Shown: piece by piece, positions 1 to 7,863 of the stretch | Numbering within the stretch: the first letter of the stretch is position 1 | Layout: every line of letters starts with the position of its first letter | From: Limosilactobacillus pulli | Lineage (GTDB): Bacteria > Bacillota > Bacilli > Lactobacillales > Lactobacillaceae | Length of the DNA: 64,000 bases | Assembly: GCF_947381555.1 (NCBI RefSeq) | Contig: NZ_CANCWQ010000001.1 | Location: forward strand, 86,330 to 150,329 | Direction of reading: 5' to 3' | Notes under the pieces: generated by a model | Database searches by the model: none | Seen by the model: the letters and a program-made list of their open reading frames with translations, nothing else | What the model was told of the DNA's origin: nothing | Position numbers and translations under genes: made by a program

Positions 1-730
1 GAATCGCCTTGCCCTGTGGATAGTTTCGCGTCCAGGCCTTGCCGATCTTGACCCCTGGCATCTCGCTTAAGTGCTCACCGACTTCAGCTAATTCCTTAGC
101 CGTGACGCCAGTTGACTTGATGTAGGTTGTCGAAAGCGAATAAGCCCCGCTCATGGCAGCATAGATGCGCGCTTTGTTTTGCTGCGGCTTGGTCAGCTTG
201 TAGACTTCGGGATGCTTGTCTAAGTAGGCTAATGCCTTGTTATATTGACCGTTGCTGGTAACCTGACTGGACAGGTGCAGTTTTTTGACAATTGCCTTTA
301 GGTTGCGGCTGTCAGCCAGATAGTAGTCTTCTGCCTGGCGCTGCGTCAGCTTGGTCTTGGTACCAACATTGACATAGTTACCCAGACGATTGGCAATCTT
401 ATACAGATCCGCACTGGTAACATCGGCGCCTTTGGTATAGGTAATTGCCTGGTGAACCTGATTGCCGACCAGCACCTTGCCAGATGAGTCATAGATCATC
501 CCACGCTGAACGTTGTTGGTCTGCACGGTGGTATCCGAGCTTTTGACCTCAGCCTTAAAAGATGATCCATTCAGCACCTGCAGATAAAACAGGCGGGCAA
601 CCAAGGCCAGTAAAAGGAGCGCTACGATCCACAGCAAAAAGTTCAATCGCGATGGAATCACGGATTGCGCAGTTTTTTTGCCCTTCTTGCGTTGATCGAA
701 GATGCCCTTAAAGCGATTTAAGAACTTCAA
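1..730 (-). CDS. class B penicillin-binding protein, N-terminal part (cut by window edge)
   Basis: This gene runs off the left edge, so only its first 243 codons are present. A basic start is followed by one membrane anchor (about residues 31-51, rich in Leu/Ala/Val) and then the arrangement typical of monofunctional class B transpeptidases: QVLNG, then QRGMIYDSSGKVL, the stretch that opens the dimerisation domain in the PBP2/FtsI family. The catalytic SxxK, SxN and KTG motifs would lie outside the window. I placed the start at a TTG, because AAGGAGA lies 8 bases upstream and no ATG fits. The product should cross-link peptidoglycan at the outer face of the membrane. Whether it is the septal or the elongation enzyme cannot be told from this fragment. 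Confidence 0.85.
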   Translation of the reverse strand, partial: MKFLNRFKGIFDQRKKGKKTAQSVIPSRLNFLLWIVALLLLALVARLFYLQVLNGSSFKAEVKSSDTTVQTNNVQRGMIYDSSGKVLVGNQVHQAITYTKGADVTSADLYKIANRLGNYVNVGTKTKLTQRQAEDYYLADSRNLKAIVKKLHLSSQVTSNGQYNKALAYLDKHPEVYKLTKPQQNKARIYAAMSGAYSLSTTYIKSTGVTAKELAEVGEHLSEMPGVKIGKAWTRNYPQGKAI

Positions 731-913
731 TTTCGATATCTCCTTAGACAGAATAAGTCTATTTTAACAAATTTTTCGCGACTCGACAGAATCAAGCCAC
801 AAGATTGTCCTCAAGACTTTAACTATACTCTTTTATTTGCAAGATTAAACCTATTATGAGATGATTTAACGAATTTTAAGCAAGGAAACCACGAAGTTTT
901 CACACTTTATGGC

Positions 914-919
914 TATAAT
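914..919 (+). promoter_or_regulatory. possible -10 element for yfhO
   Basis: A perfect TATAAT lies 45 bases before the chosen start of the YfhO gene. The -35 region 17 bases upstream (891-896, ACGAAG) is poor, so this is a tentative promoter call. Confidence 0.35.
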
Positions 920-963
920 AAAACCCGTAATTTTCATACTTTATGATAAGGATCTGTTTTAAT

Positions 964-3594
964 ATGACACATACCGTTCGTCAGCGCCGTTTGGTTTTGC
1001 TGATCAGTTTCTTGCTGCCTGTCTTGATTATGGGCGGCTACTTTGCCTATCGCGGCATGGCACCATTTGGCAGCAGTACTGTCCTGACTGTAGATCTTGG
1101 TCAGCAGTACGTTGATTTTTTTGCCTATCTGCGCTCATCGCTTCTGCATCATCCCAGCAGTCTGCTCTATTCATTTAGCAAGGGACTGGGCGGTGAGATG
1201 TGGGGGACCAATGCATATTATCTTTGGAGTCCACTGAATCTATTGCTGCTCTTTTTCCCAGCCCAGCACCTGTCGAGCGGCATCACCATCATGACCCTTT
1301 TAAAATATGGTCTAGCCGGACTTTCGATGGCTTGGGTACTTGACAAAGAAAAGCTTCAGCAAGGTCCGCGCATCTGGATCTTTTCAACGCCATATGCCTT
1401 AATGGGCTGGATGGTGGCTAATCAGTTCAACCTACTGTGGCTGGACGTTTTGTTCCTGTTACCAATGATCATCTATGGCGAACGCAAGCTGCTGAAAGGT
1501 CAGAGTCCCTGGACCTACACGCTATGGCTAGCAGCTGCTTTGATCGACAACTACTATATGGCCTGGATGGTGGCCATCTTTACCGTTTTATTTGGAATCT
1601 GGATGATCGCCAGTGAAAAGACCACCTGGCAGTGGCACTGGCACAATGTCGGCTATACCATGGGACGCTATTTAGGCAGTTCCATGATCGCTGGAGCCAT
1701 CAGTGCATTTGTGCTTTTGCCAACTGCCTATGCCTTAACTCAGAGTAAGGGTACTTATACAACCACGTCATGGAACTGGAAACTCGAGTACAATCCATTG
1801 AAGATGCTGGCTAAGCTGGTGCCGGGATCATTTAATTTCAACCAGATGCCAAGTGGTCAGCCTAATATCTATGTCGGCATGCTGATCATGATTGGTGCCG
1901 TGCTTTACTTTTTCAACCGGCGCGAAAAAATTGGCGGTCGCTTGGTTGCTGGCCTGATTACCTTGTTTTTGCTGGCTTCTTTTTGTATCGAGGCATTGGA
2001 TTTATTCTGGCATGGCGGTCAGTTTCCGGTCTGGTACCCCTACCGTTTTTCCTACCTGTTTTCTTTTTGGTGCATCTGGCTGGCTGCGCGAACATTGCAG
2101 CCCGACTTTCGCATCAAGTGGCCAGCCGCGCTTGGCTTAATGGCTTTGGTCGGCAGCATTTTTGCCTACCTGATGCTCAAGCAGGTCAGTCATCTTTCAT
2201 ACATCAATCGTAATCAATTGCTGATTGGGCTGGGGTTTGCACTGGTTGCCATTTTGGCGCTTTTAATTCCGCGCCGGGGCAATCAAAGACTCTATGACCT
2301 GCTTTTGATTTTACTGGCAGTCTGTGATGTCAGCACCAGTGCATTTACGTCTTTAAACAATATCTCTTATGTCTCGCAAGCTGAGTTTGGCAACTATACC
2401 AAAGAATTGGACAAAGCCGTTACCAAGCTCAAATCTTTAGACAGTGGCCTTTATCGCACTGGCAAGACCTTTATGCGGACCAAAGACGATCCATTCCAAG
2501 CCGATTTCAACAGCGGTGATCACTTTGGCTCGACGCTGGAACCCGCTCAGCCGGCTTTCATGGGTGCAATCGGTCAGCCGGATGGTGATGGCTTTATTAC
2601 CTATACGGACGGCACGCAGGTTACCGATTCGCTGTTGGGCTTCAAGTACTTCTTACAAGAGCGTCATGCTGGCCAACAAAATGGCAATACCGTTTTACCT
2701 CAGACCAGCCTCAGACCTGATCTCAAGCAGCAAAAAACGGTAGCCAAGACTTCGATGGTCAACATCAAGTCCAATCAAAATGCCTTGCCAATCGCATTTG
2801 GGGCCAGCAGCCAAGTACTGAATCTGACGCATAATACGTTAGATCCCCTGTCCTATCAGTCACAGATTTTTCAGTCACTGGCTGGCCGCAATATCAACCA
2901 GTCATTGTTCCAGGTGCAAAACTTTAACCATGTGACGTTTGGCAACGTTCAATCAGCCGTGCAGATTACCGGTACGACCTTCAAAAAGCGCAACCTCATG
3001 ACTCCGGCAAGCATTGAGCTTGAGTTTACACCAACAACCAACAATTCTTATTATCTGACGCTTGGTGCCAACGTCAAAAACAATGCCACGATTACGATCA
3101 ACGGCAAAGCTTTAACCCAATATGACACTTATCGTAATACGGTAACGGTCAACGTGGCTAACCATGCTAAAGGCAAGACCATCAAGATCATCTTCAGCTT
3201 AAAGAACTCAACTTTGTGGATGCAAAACGTCAGTCTCTACATGCTTAACCAAAAAGCTTTCAATGCCAGTCTCAAGACCTTAAAGCAGTCGCCATTAAAG
3301 GTCACCAGCTATGGATCCAACCGCATCAAGGGGACGATCAATCTTAAGCATGGTCATGATCTTTTGATGACCACCATTCCTTATGACAAGGGTTGGCACG
3401 TTAAGGTTGATGGCAAAACGGTCACGCCTAAAAAAGCTTTGAGTACCTTCATGGCCATCTCAATGTCTGCTGGCAAGCATACGGTCTCGATGTATTACAT
3501 TCCACCGTACTTGATCTTAGGTACGGCGATCACGCTGATCAGTCTTGGCGCCAGTCTCTGGTGGATCAGATCTGGCACTCGACGCAGACAGTAA
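964..3594 (+). CDS. yfhO: YfhO family multi-spanning membrane protein
   Basis: A large polytopic protein of 876 residues. The first half is a run of hydrophobic helices with loops rich in aromatic residues. An extracellular-looking, Asn/Thr-rich domain follows (about residues 470-845), and a last helix lies near residue 855 before a basic tail. This is the architecture of the YfhO family, GT-C-like glycosyltransferases; in Bacillus subtilis YfhO is needed for glycosylation of lipoteichoic acid using an undecaprenyl-linked sugar. The in-frame ATG at 943 has no ribosome site, while AAGGA sits 11 bases before the ATG at 964, so 964 is preferred. No CsbB-like partner is in the window. The family call is firm; the sugar and acceptor are unknown. 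Confidence 0.85.
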   Translation: MTHTVRQRRLVLLISFLLPVLIMGGYFAYRGMAPFGSSTVLTVDLGQQYVDFFAYLRSSLLHHPSSLLYSFSKGLGGEMWGTNAYYLWSPLNLLLLFFPAQHLSSGITIMTLLKYGLAGLSMAWVLDKEKLQQGPRIWIFSTPYALMGWMVANQFNLLWLDVLFLLPMIIYGERKLLKGQSPWTYTLWLAAALIDNYYMAWMVAIFTVLFGIWMIASEKTTWQWHWHNVGYTMGRYLGSSMIAGAISAFVLLPTAYALTQSKGTYTTTSWNWKLEYNPLKMLAKLVPGSFNFNQMPSGQPNIYVGMLIMIGAVLYFFNRREKIGGRLVAGLITLFLLASFCIEALDLFWHGGQFPVWYPYRFSYLFSFWCIWLAARTLQPDFRIKWPAALGLMALVGSIFAYLMLKQVSHLSYINRNQLLIGLGFALVAILALLIPRRGNQRLYDLLLILLAVCDVSTSAFTSLNNISYVSQAEFGNYTKELDKAVTKLKSLDSGLYRTGKTFMRTKDDPFQADFNSGDHFGSTLEPAQPAFMGAIGQPDGDGFITYTDGTQVTDSLLGFKYFLQERHAGQQNGNTVLPQTSLRPDLKQQKTVAKTSMVNIKSNQNALPIAFGASSQVLNLTHNTLDPLSYQSQIFQSLAGRNINQSLFQVQNFNHVTFGNVQSAVQITGTTFKKRNLMTPASIELEFTPTTNNSYYLTLGANVKNNATITINGKALTQYDTYRNTVTVNVANHAKGKTIKIIFSLKNSTLWMQNVSLYMLNQKAFNASLKTLKQSPLKVTSYGSNRIKGTINLKHGHDLLMTTIPYDKGWHVKVDGKTVTPKKALSTFMAISMSAGKHTVSMYYIPPYLILGTAITLISLGASLWWIRSGTRRRQ

Positions 3595-3631
3595 AATTTA
3601 TTTGATTACTATATAAAACGACTTTAATAAT

Positions 3632-3682
3632 AAAAATGGCCGAAGATCAGCGTTTAAGTCACGCAATCTTCAGCCATTTTTT
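3632..3682. terminator. terminator between convergent yfhO and copper ATPase genes
   Basis: The arms AAAATGGC(C)GAAGAT and ATCTTC(A)GCCATTTT flank an 18-base loop. The 3' T-run serves the + strand and the A-rich 5' flank serves the - strand, so it can act in both directions. Confidence 0.8.
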
Positions 3683-3713
3683 GTTTTGAGACTTTATTCC
3701 CAGCCTCTTTTTT

Positions 3714-5627
3714 TCATTCGTCAATTTTAGCAACGTTTAACAGCAATGAGCTGGCAACCACCGAAGCTGAGCTAAAGGCCATTGCCAACCCCGCCAAGGC
3801 AGGACTGAGCTCAATTCCCCAATGCGCGAAAACACCGGCCGCGATTGGAATACCGATCAGATTGTAGATCAAAGCCCAAAACATATTCAACTTGATGCGG
3901 GCAAAGGTCTTTTTAGCTATTGAAAGTGCCCTAACGACATCTTTAAGACTGTTCTTGATTAAAACAATGCCGCCCGTCTCAATTGCCACATCGGTTCCCG
4001 AGCCCATCGCAATGCCGACATCCGCAGTCGCTAATGCCGGTGCGTCATTGATCCCATCACCGACAAAGGCTGTTACACCTTGATTTTGCAGATTTTTGAC
4101 TCGTTGTGCCTTATCGCCTGGCATAACCGAGGCAATTACCTCATCGATGCCAACCTGCTTGGCAATTGCTTGGGCCGCCTGCTCATTGTCACCGGTAATC
4201 ATAACCGTGTGATAGCCTTGCTGCTTAAGCTTTTCAATCGCAGCCTTGGCAGATGGCTTAGGGACGTCTTGAATTGCAATCAAGCCGATTACTTTGCCTG
4301 CTTGGCCGATTGCTGCTACCGTCTTGCCATCTGACTGCAGCTGATTCATTTTGACTTGCAGTGTTTTAGCAATTGGCTGGCTGGCCAGATCCGGTTTGCC
4401 GACAAAAACGGTTTGACCATTGATTATGCCAGTGACGCCTTGGCCTGTTAGATTCTTAAAATCAGTAACAGTAGGCAGCGTAAGCTTTTGATCCTGCGCC
4501 TTTTTAACAATGGCACCAGCCAAGGGATGCTCAGACAATGATTCCAAACCGGCTGCCAGTGTTAAGGCTTGTTCTTGCTCCCCGATCACATCGGTAACAA
4601 CTGGCTGTCCCAGCGTAATCGTCCCGGTTTTGTCAAAGGCCACGTTTTTAATATGGCTGGCAGTTTCCAAAACCTCGCCATTCTTGATCAAAATTCCCAG
4701 CTTGGCAGCACGTCCGGTACCAACCATCAAGGCAGTTGGCGTGGCAATTCCTAAAGCACACGGACAGGCAATCACGATTGTCGAAACGGCAAAAGTCAGT
4801 GCCTTGGCTAATTCAGCATCCAAAAAGACGTACCAGACGGCAAAAACGGCAATTGCAATCATCAAGACCACTGGAACGAAAACATCAGCAATCCGATCCG
4901 CCAGTTTTTGTATCGGCGCATGGCTGGACTGAGCATGCTTGACGATCTCAACGATTTGAGCCAGCATGGTATCCTTGCCAACTTTTTCGGCGGTATATTC
5001 CAGCATCCCCGTTTGATTGAGGGTACCACCGATCACTGCATCGCCGGCCTGCTTTTCAATCGGCATGCTCTCACCGGTAATCATTGACTCGTTGACCGTT
5101 GAATGACCAGCAACTACCTTGCCGTCGGTAGCAATTTTTTCACCAGGACGTACCAGCAGGCGATCACCGATTTTAACGTCTTCAATCGGAACTTCTTTGG
5201 TTTGGCCATCTTTAATCAGCGTGGCGTTTTTAACCTGCAGCTGCAGCAGTCTGGTTGTTGACTGTGAGGCTTGCGTGCGCATCTTGTCTTCCAGGTACTG
5301 CCCAAGCAAAACGAAGACAATGATGTAAGCGGCACTTTCAAAAAATACGCCTTGATGATGCAATAGCGCGTAGATACTGTACAGATATGCCGTCATGGTT
5401 CCAACGGCAACCAACGTGTCCATGTTGGCATGGTGATGCAAAAATGCTGCCCAGGCACTCTGAACAAATGCACGGCCTGAGATCAGCATGATCAACGTTG
5501 TCAAAATCAATGCCACCCAGTCACCGTTTGGGATCATTGGCCAATTAAAAAACATAGCCAGCATGTCATATAACATCGGCAATGCCAGCATCAAAGCCAG
5601 CCAAAAACGCTTTTTGATGCTCATCAT
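3714..5627 (-). CDS. copA: copper-translocating P-type ATPase (P1B, short form)
   Basis: A P1B-type heavy-metal ATPase of 637 residues that should export copper from the cytosol at the cost of ATP. Visible motifs are the actuator TGES (184-187), the intramembrane CPC of Cu+ pumps (288-290), the phosphorylation site DKTGT (332-336), the P1B-specific SEHPLA (365-370) and GDGINDAP (523-530). It lacks the N-terminal CxxC metal-binding domain usual in CopA, and its N-terminus goes straight into the first helices. The gene overlaps the upstream cupredoxin gene by 4 bases, and AAGGTGATC precedes the ATG, so the two are translationally coupled. The adjoining cupredoxin may take over copper delivery or capture; that is inference. 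Silver as an extra substrate is possible. Confidence 0.93.
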   Translation of the reverse strand: MMSIKKRFWLALMLALPMLYDMLAMFFNWPMIPNGDWVALILTTLIMLISGRAFVQSAWAAFLHHHANMDTLVAVGTMTAYLYSIYALLHHQGVFFESAAYIIVFVLLGQYLEDKMRTQASQSTTRLLQLQVKNATLIKDGQTKEVPIEDVKIGDRLLVRPGEKIATDGKVVAGHSTVNESMITGESMPIEKQAGDAVIGGTLNQTGMLEYTAEKVGKDTMLAQIVEIVKHAQSSHAPIQKLADRIADVFVPVVLMIAIAVFAVWYVFLDAELAKALTFAVSTIVIACPCALGIATPTALMVGTGRAAKLGILIKNGEVLETASHIKNVAFDKTGTITLGQPVVTDVIGEQEQALTLAAGLESLSEHPLAGAIVKKAQDQKLTLPTVTDFKNLTGQGVTGIINGQTVFVGKPDLASQPIAKTLQVKMNQLQSDGKTVAAIGQAGKVIGLIAIQDVPKPSAKAAIEKLKQQGYHTVMITGDNEQAAQAIAKQVGIDEVIASVMPGDKAQRVKNLQNQGVTAFVGDGINDAPALATADVGIAMGSGTDVAIETGGIVLIKNSLKDVVRALSIAKKTFARIKLNMFWALIYNLIGIPIAAGVFAHWGIELSPALAGLAMAFSSASVVASSLLLNVAKIDE

Positions 5628-6001
5628 TTTACGATCACCTTACCATGAAACATATTCATCCCACAGGCAAACTCATACTCGCCAGCCTTGCTGGTATCAA
5701 CTTTAATCTGATGCAGCTGATTTTGTGGCAGTTTTTCGTTGATTCCCATATCTGGAAAGACGACCCGTTCCAAGCAAGATGAAGGATCCTTGCGATAAAA
5801 ATCCAGTTCTGCCGGTACGCCTTTTTTTAAGACAATCGTACTTGGCGAATAACCACCATTAACTTCTACTTTTACCTTCTGATCCTGGCTGTCGGCACTA
5901 ACGTCAGCCGCAACGGCCTTTTCTTGATGACGGCCAAAGAACCACCAGATAATTGCAGCAATTAATAATACAGCAATCAATAAAACTAAGACTTTAATCA
6001 T
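5624..6001 (-). CDS. membrane-anchored cupredoxin-like copper-binding protein
   Basis: A 125-residue protein with one N-terminal membrane helix (about 3-22), a short linker and a single cupredoxin fold (about 42-125). Likely copper ligands are Cys76 in the SSCLE segment and the C-terminal cluster ACGMNMFHG (Cys113, Met115, Met117, His119), which resembles a type 1 or Cu(I)-binding loop. The start was set at MIKVL because a perfect AGGAGG precedes it by 8 bases; the longer reading frame has no ribosome site. It is the first gene of a two-gene copper operon and probably holds copper at the outer membrane face or passes it to or from the ATPase. The biochemical role has not been read from sequence. 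Confidence 0.85.
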   Translation of the reverse strand: MIKVLVLLIAVLLIAAIIWWFFGRHQEKAVAADVSADSQDQKVKVEVNGGYSPSTIVLKKGVPAELDFYRKDPSSCLERVVFPDMGINEKLPQNQLHQIKVDTSKAGEYEFACGMNMFHGKVIVK

Positions 6002-6047
6002 TATTCCATCCTCCTTTTGTTTACGATTGTAATCTTTAACAGTGATC

Positions 6048-6076
6048 ATTTTGAACTTTATAATTACATTTGTCAA
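6048..6076 (-). promoter_or_regulatory. copper operon promoter with CopY-like operator
   Basis: On the minus strand a perfect -35 TTGACA (6071-6076) is followed after 17 bases by CAAAAT (6048-6053). The decamer GACAAATGTA (6065-6074) overlaps the -35 and fits the CopY/CopR cop-box pattern KACANNYGTM. Repression by a CopY-type copper sensor encoded elsewhere is therefore likely; no copY gene is in this window. Confidence 0.65.
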
Positions 6077-6087
6077 CACAGACGTAA

Positions 6088-6127
6088 TAAAAAAATTCCC
6101 CACTTCGCTTTTGAAGCGGGGAATTTT
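6088..6127 (-). terminator. greA terminator
   Basis: The arms AATTCCCC(A)CTTCGC and GAAGCGGGGAATT enclose a TTTT loop, with A/T runs on both sides. It lies 8 bases beyond the greA stop and also closes off the copper promoter region. Confidence 0.85.
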
Positions 6128-6134
6128 TGGAAGC

Positions 6135-6611
6135 TTACTTAACTTCCAAAATCTTGACCTTCATCGTGCCATTTGGAATCTCAATTTCAACTTCTTCGCC
6201 AACCTTGTGACCAATCAAGCCCTTAGCCATTGGCGATTCGTTTGAGATCTTGCCGTTCAGCGGGTCAGATTCGGATTCACCAACGATTTGGTAGGTTTCC
6301 GGTTCTTCGTCCGGCAGTTCTTTAAACGTTACCTGACGACCCATTGATACCTCGTCAGCAGCCACGTCATTGTTGTCGATGATCACCGAGTACTGCAGCA
6401 TGTGTTCGATCTGTGAGATCCGGCTTTCAACAAATGACTGCTCGTCTTTGGCTGACTCGTATTCGGAGTTTTCCGAAAGGTCACCATAGCTGCGGGCAAT
6501 CTTGATTCGTTTGATTACTTCTGGGCGCCGTACCAGACGCAGGTTTTCCAGTTCTTCTTCCAGTTTTTGCTTACCTTCAGCCGTCATTGGGTAGCTTTTT
6601 TCTTCAGCCAT
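6135..6611 (-). CDS. greA: transcription elongation factor GreA
   Basis: The protein is 158 residues, the normal GreA length. It has the N-terminal antiparallel coiled coil (about 1-75, with the family pattern MTAEGKQKLEEELE and SYGDLSENSEYESAKDEQ) and the C-terminal FKBP-like domain (ESPMAKGLIGHKVGEEVE). GreA enters the secondary channel of RNA polymerase and stimulates transcript cleavage in backtracked complexes, using the acidic tip (Asp and Glu of the DLSENSEYE loop). The start is supported by AAGGAG before the ATG. It is the last gene of a minus-strand run behind udk, the same order as in Bacillus (mltG-...-udk-greA). Confidence 0.97.
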   Translation of the reverse strand: MAEEKSYPMTAEGKQKLEEELENLRLVRRPEVIKRIKIARSYGDLSENSEYESAKDEQSFVESRISQIEHMLQYSVIIDNNDVAADEVSMGRQVTFKELPDEEPETYQIVGESESDPLNGKISNESPMAKGLIGHKVGEEVEIEIPNGTMKVKILEVK

Positions 6612-6707
6612 TTCAATAACTCCTTTGATTTTTATTTAGAAATGATTTTAAATTTCGTCTTTTGCAACGTTAACATGCTAAACATTAATTGTAAACCATC
6701 ATTAATG

Positions 6708-7361
6708 TTACTTTAGTTCAGTATGACCGCGCTTGACCAAAATGTCGCGAACCTTAGTCGATAAAAGATCAATTGCGACCTGGTTTTCACCACCCTCTGG
6801 TACGATCAAATCAGCGTAGCGCTTGGTTGGTTCGATAAATTGGTGATACATTGGCTTAACCGTTGCCAGATATTGACCAATGATCGAATCCAAAGACCGA
6901 CCCCGCTCTTCCATATCACGCTGAATACGGCGAATGATGCGAATGTCATCATCAGTATCAACATACACCTTGATATCCATCAGATTACGGAGGCGCTCGT
7001 CATCCAGGATCAAAATGCCTTCCAGAATAATTACGTCTTGTGGTTCCACATGCACGGTCTCCTTAGCCCGCGTGTAGGCCTTATAGTCATAAACCGGCAT
7101 TTCAATGGCTTGATTATGCCGTAATTGGTCCAGCTGCTCAACCAACAGATCCGTGTCAAAAGCCAGGGGATGATCATAGTTAACGGCCTTACGCTGCTCC
7201 ATGGTCATGTCGGCCTGGTCGTTGTAGTAGGTATCTTGAGTAATAATCTGAATGGACTGGCCATGCAGCTGATTGTAGATGGCACGGCTGACCGTGGTTT
7301 TACCACTGCCGGAGCCGCCCGTTACGCCAATAATGATTGGACGTTTGTCATCATTGTTCAC
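6708..7361 (-). CDS. udk: uridine kinase
   Basis: A 217-residue P-loop kinase that phosphorylates uridine and cytidine to UMP and CMP in pyrimidine salvage. Walker A is GVTGGSGSGKT near residues 13-23. The nucleoside-binding stretch TQDTYY and the NYDHPLAFD segment are typical of Udk, and the lid region has RRIQRDMEERGR. Start codon is GTG with GGAG 9 bases before it. Udk, GreA and the MltG-derived gene upstream keep the gene order seen in other Firmicutes, which supports the reading of the next gene as an MltG relic. Confidence 0.96.
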   Translation of the reverse strand: MNNDDKRPIIIGVTGGSGSGKTTVSRAIYNQLHGQSIQIITQDTYYNDQADMTMEQRKAVNYDHPLAFDTDLLVEQLDQLRHNQAIEMPVYDYKAYTRAKETVHVEPQDVIILEGILILDDERLRNLMDIKVYVDTDDDIRIIRRIQRDMEERGRSLDSIIGQYLATVKPMYHQFIEPTKRYADLIVPEGGENQVAIDLLSTKVRDILVKRGHTELK

Positions 7362-7427
7362 GCTAAATTTCTCCTTTATTTGTCAATACAAAATTTAGTA
7401 TAGCGCAGCCAGATAGCAGCGACAAGG

Positions 7428-7796
7428 TTATTCACTGGTATTTGTCATTGCGGTCGGTTTTTGCTGCAGCTTTTCTACAATCTGAGGCGTTGACTGACTC
7501 CGTTTCAGATAAAAGCGCCCGGCCTTAATTCCCTGCGTCTTGTGCGTTTGCAAATAATAATCGAACACATAGGCATTGCGTACCAGTCTTTGTTTTTTTA
7601 GCAAGGACCCGGTCTGTTTATCGGTCGTACCCTTTGGAATCACCATCACACGTTTGGTTTGATCACTAGTATCAACTGGCAGCAGCTCATGATTAAACCA
7701 GCCATGAATCACTAATCCGCCAATGATTAAAATAGCAATTACAATTATGGTGACGATGTTTTGGCGCCGCAGCTGTTGTTTGGTAAAATGGGGCAT
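7428..7796 (-). CDS. short MltG-like protein: membrane anchor plus LysM-like domain only
   Basis: The product is 122 residues, with a basic N-terminus, one membrane helix (about 13-33) and a domain of about 65 residues (VMVIPKGTT ... NAYVFDYYLQ ... AGRFYLKRSQSTPQIVEKL). This matches the LysM-like subdomain that precedes the catalytic YceG fold in the endolytic transglycosylase MltG. Full MltG is usually over 330 residues; here the reading frame ends right after the LysM-like part, so the glutamate-bearing catalytic domain is absent. Position next to udk and greA is the usual mltG locus. ATG at 7796 is chosen because AGAGGA lies before it. The product may still bind glycan or the elongasome, or be a decaying gene. 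I cannot tell which. Confidence 0.7.
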   Translation of the reverse strand: MPHFTKQQLRRQNIVTIIVIAILIIGGLVIHGWFNHELLPVDTSDQTKRVMVIPKGTTDKQTGSLLKKQRLVRNAYVFDYYLQTHKTQGIKAGRFYLKRSQSTPQIVEKLQQKPTAMTNTSE

Positions 7797-7820
7797 TTTT
7801 AATTCCTCTGACAAAATGAC

Positions 7821-7850
7821 AAAAAGGGACCGCCAGTTTTGACGTTCCCT
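7821..7850 (-). terminator. pheST terminator
   Basis: On the minus strand AGGGAACGTCA and TGGCGGTCCCT pair around an AAAC loop and are followed by TTTTT, directly after the pheT stop. Confidence 0.7.
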
Positions 7851-7863
7851 AATCAGTCATAAA

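Noticed and set aside
4510..4932. 140-codon + strand frame over the copper ATPase
   Set aside because: Antisense shadow of the conserved CPC and DKTGT region.
6025..6034. GATTGTAATC palindrome in the copper operon leader as a second CopY site
   Set aside because: It does not fit the KACANNYGTM pattern and lies in the transcribed leader.
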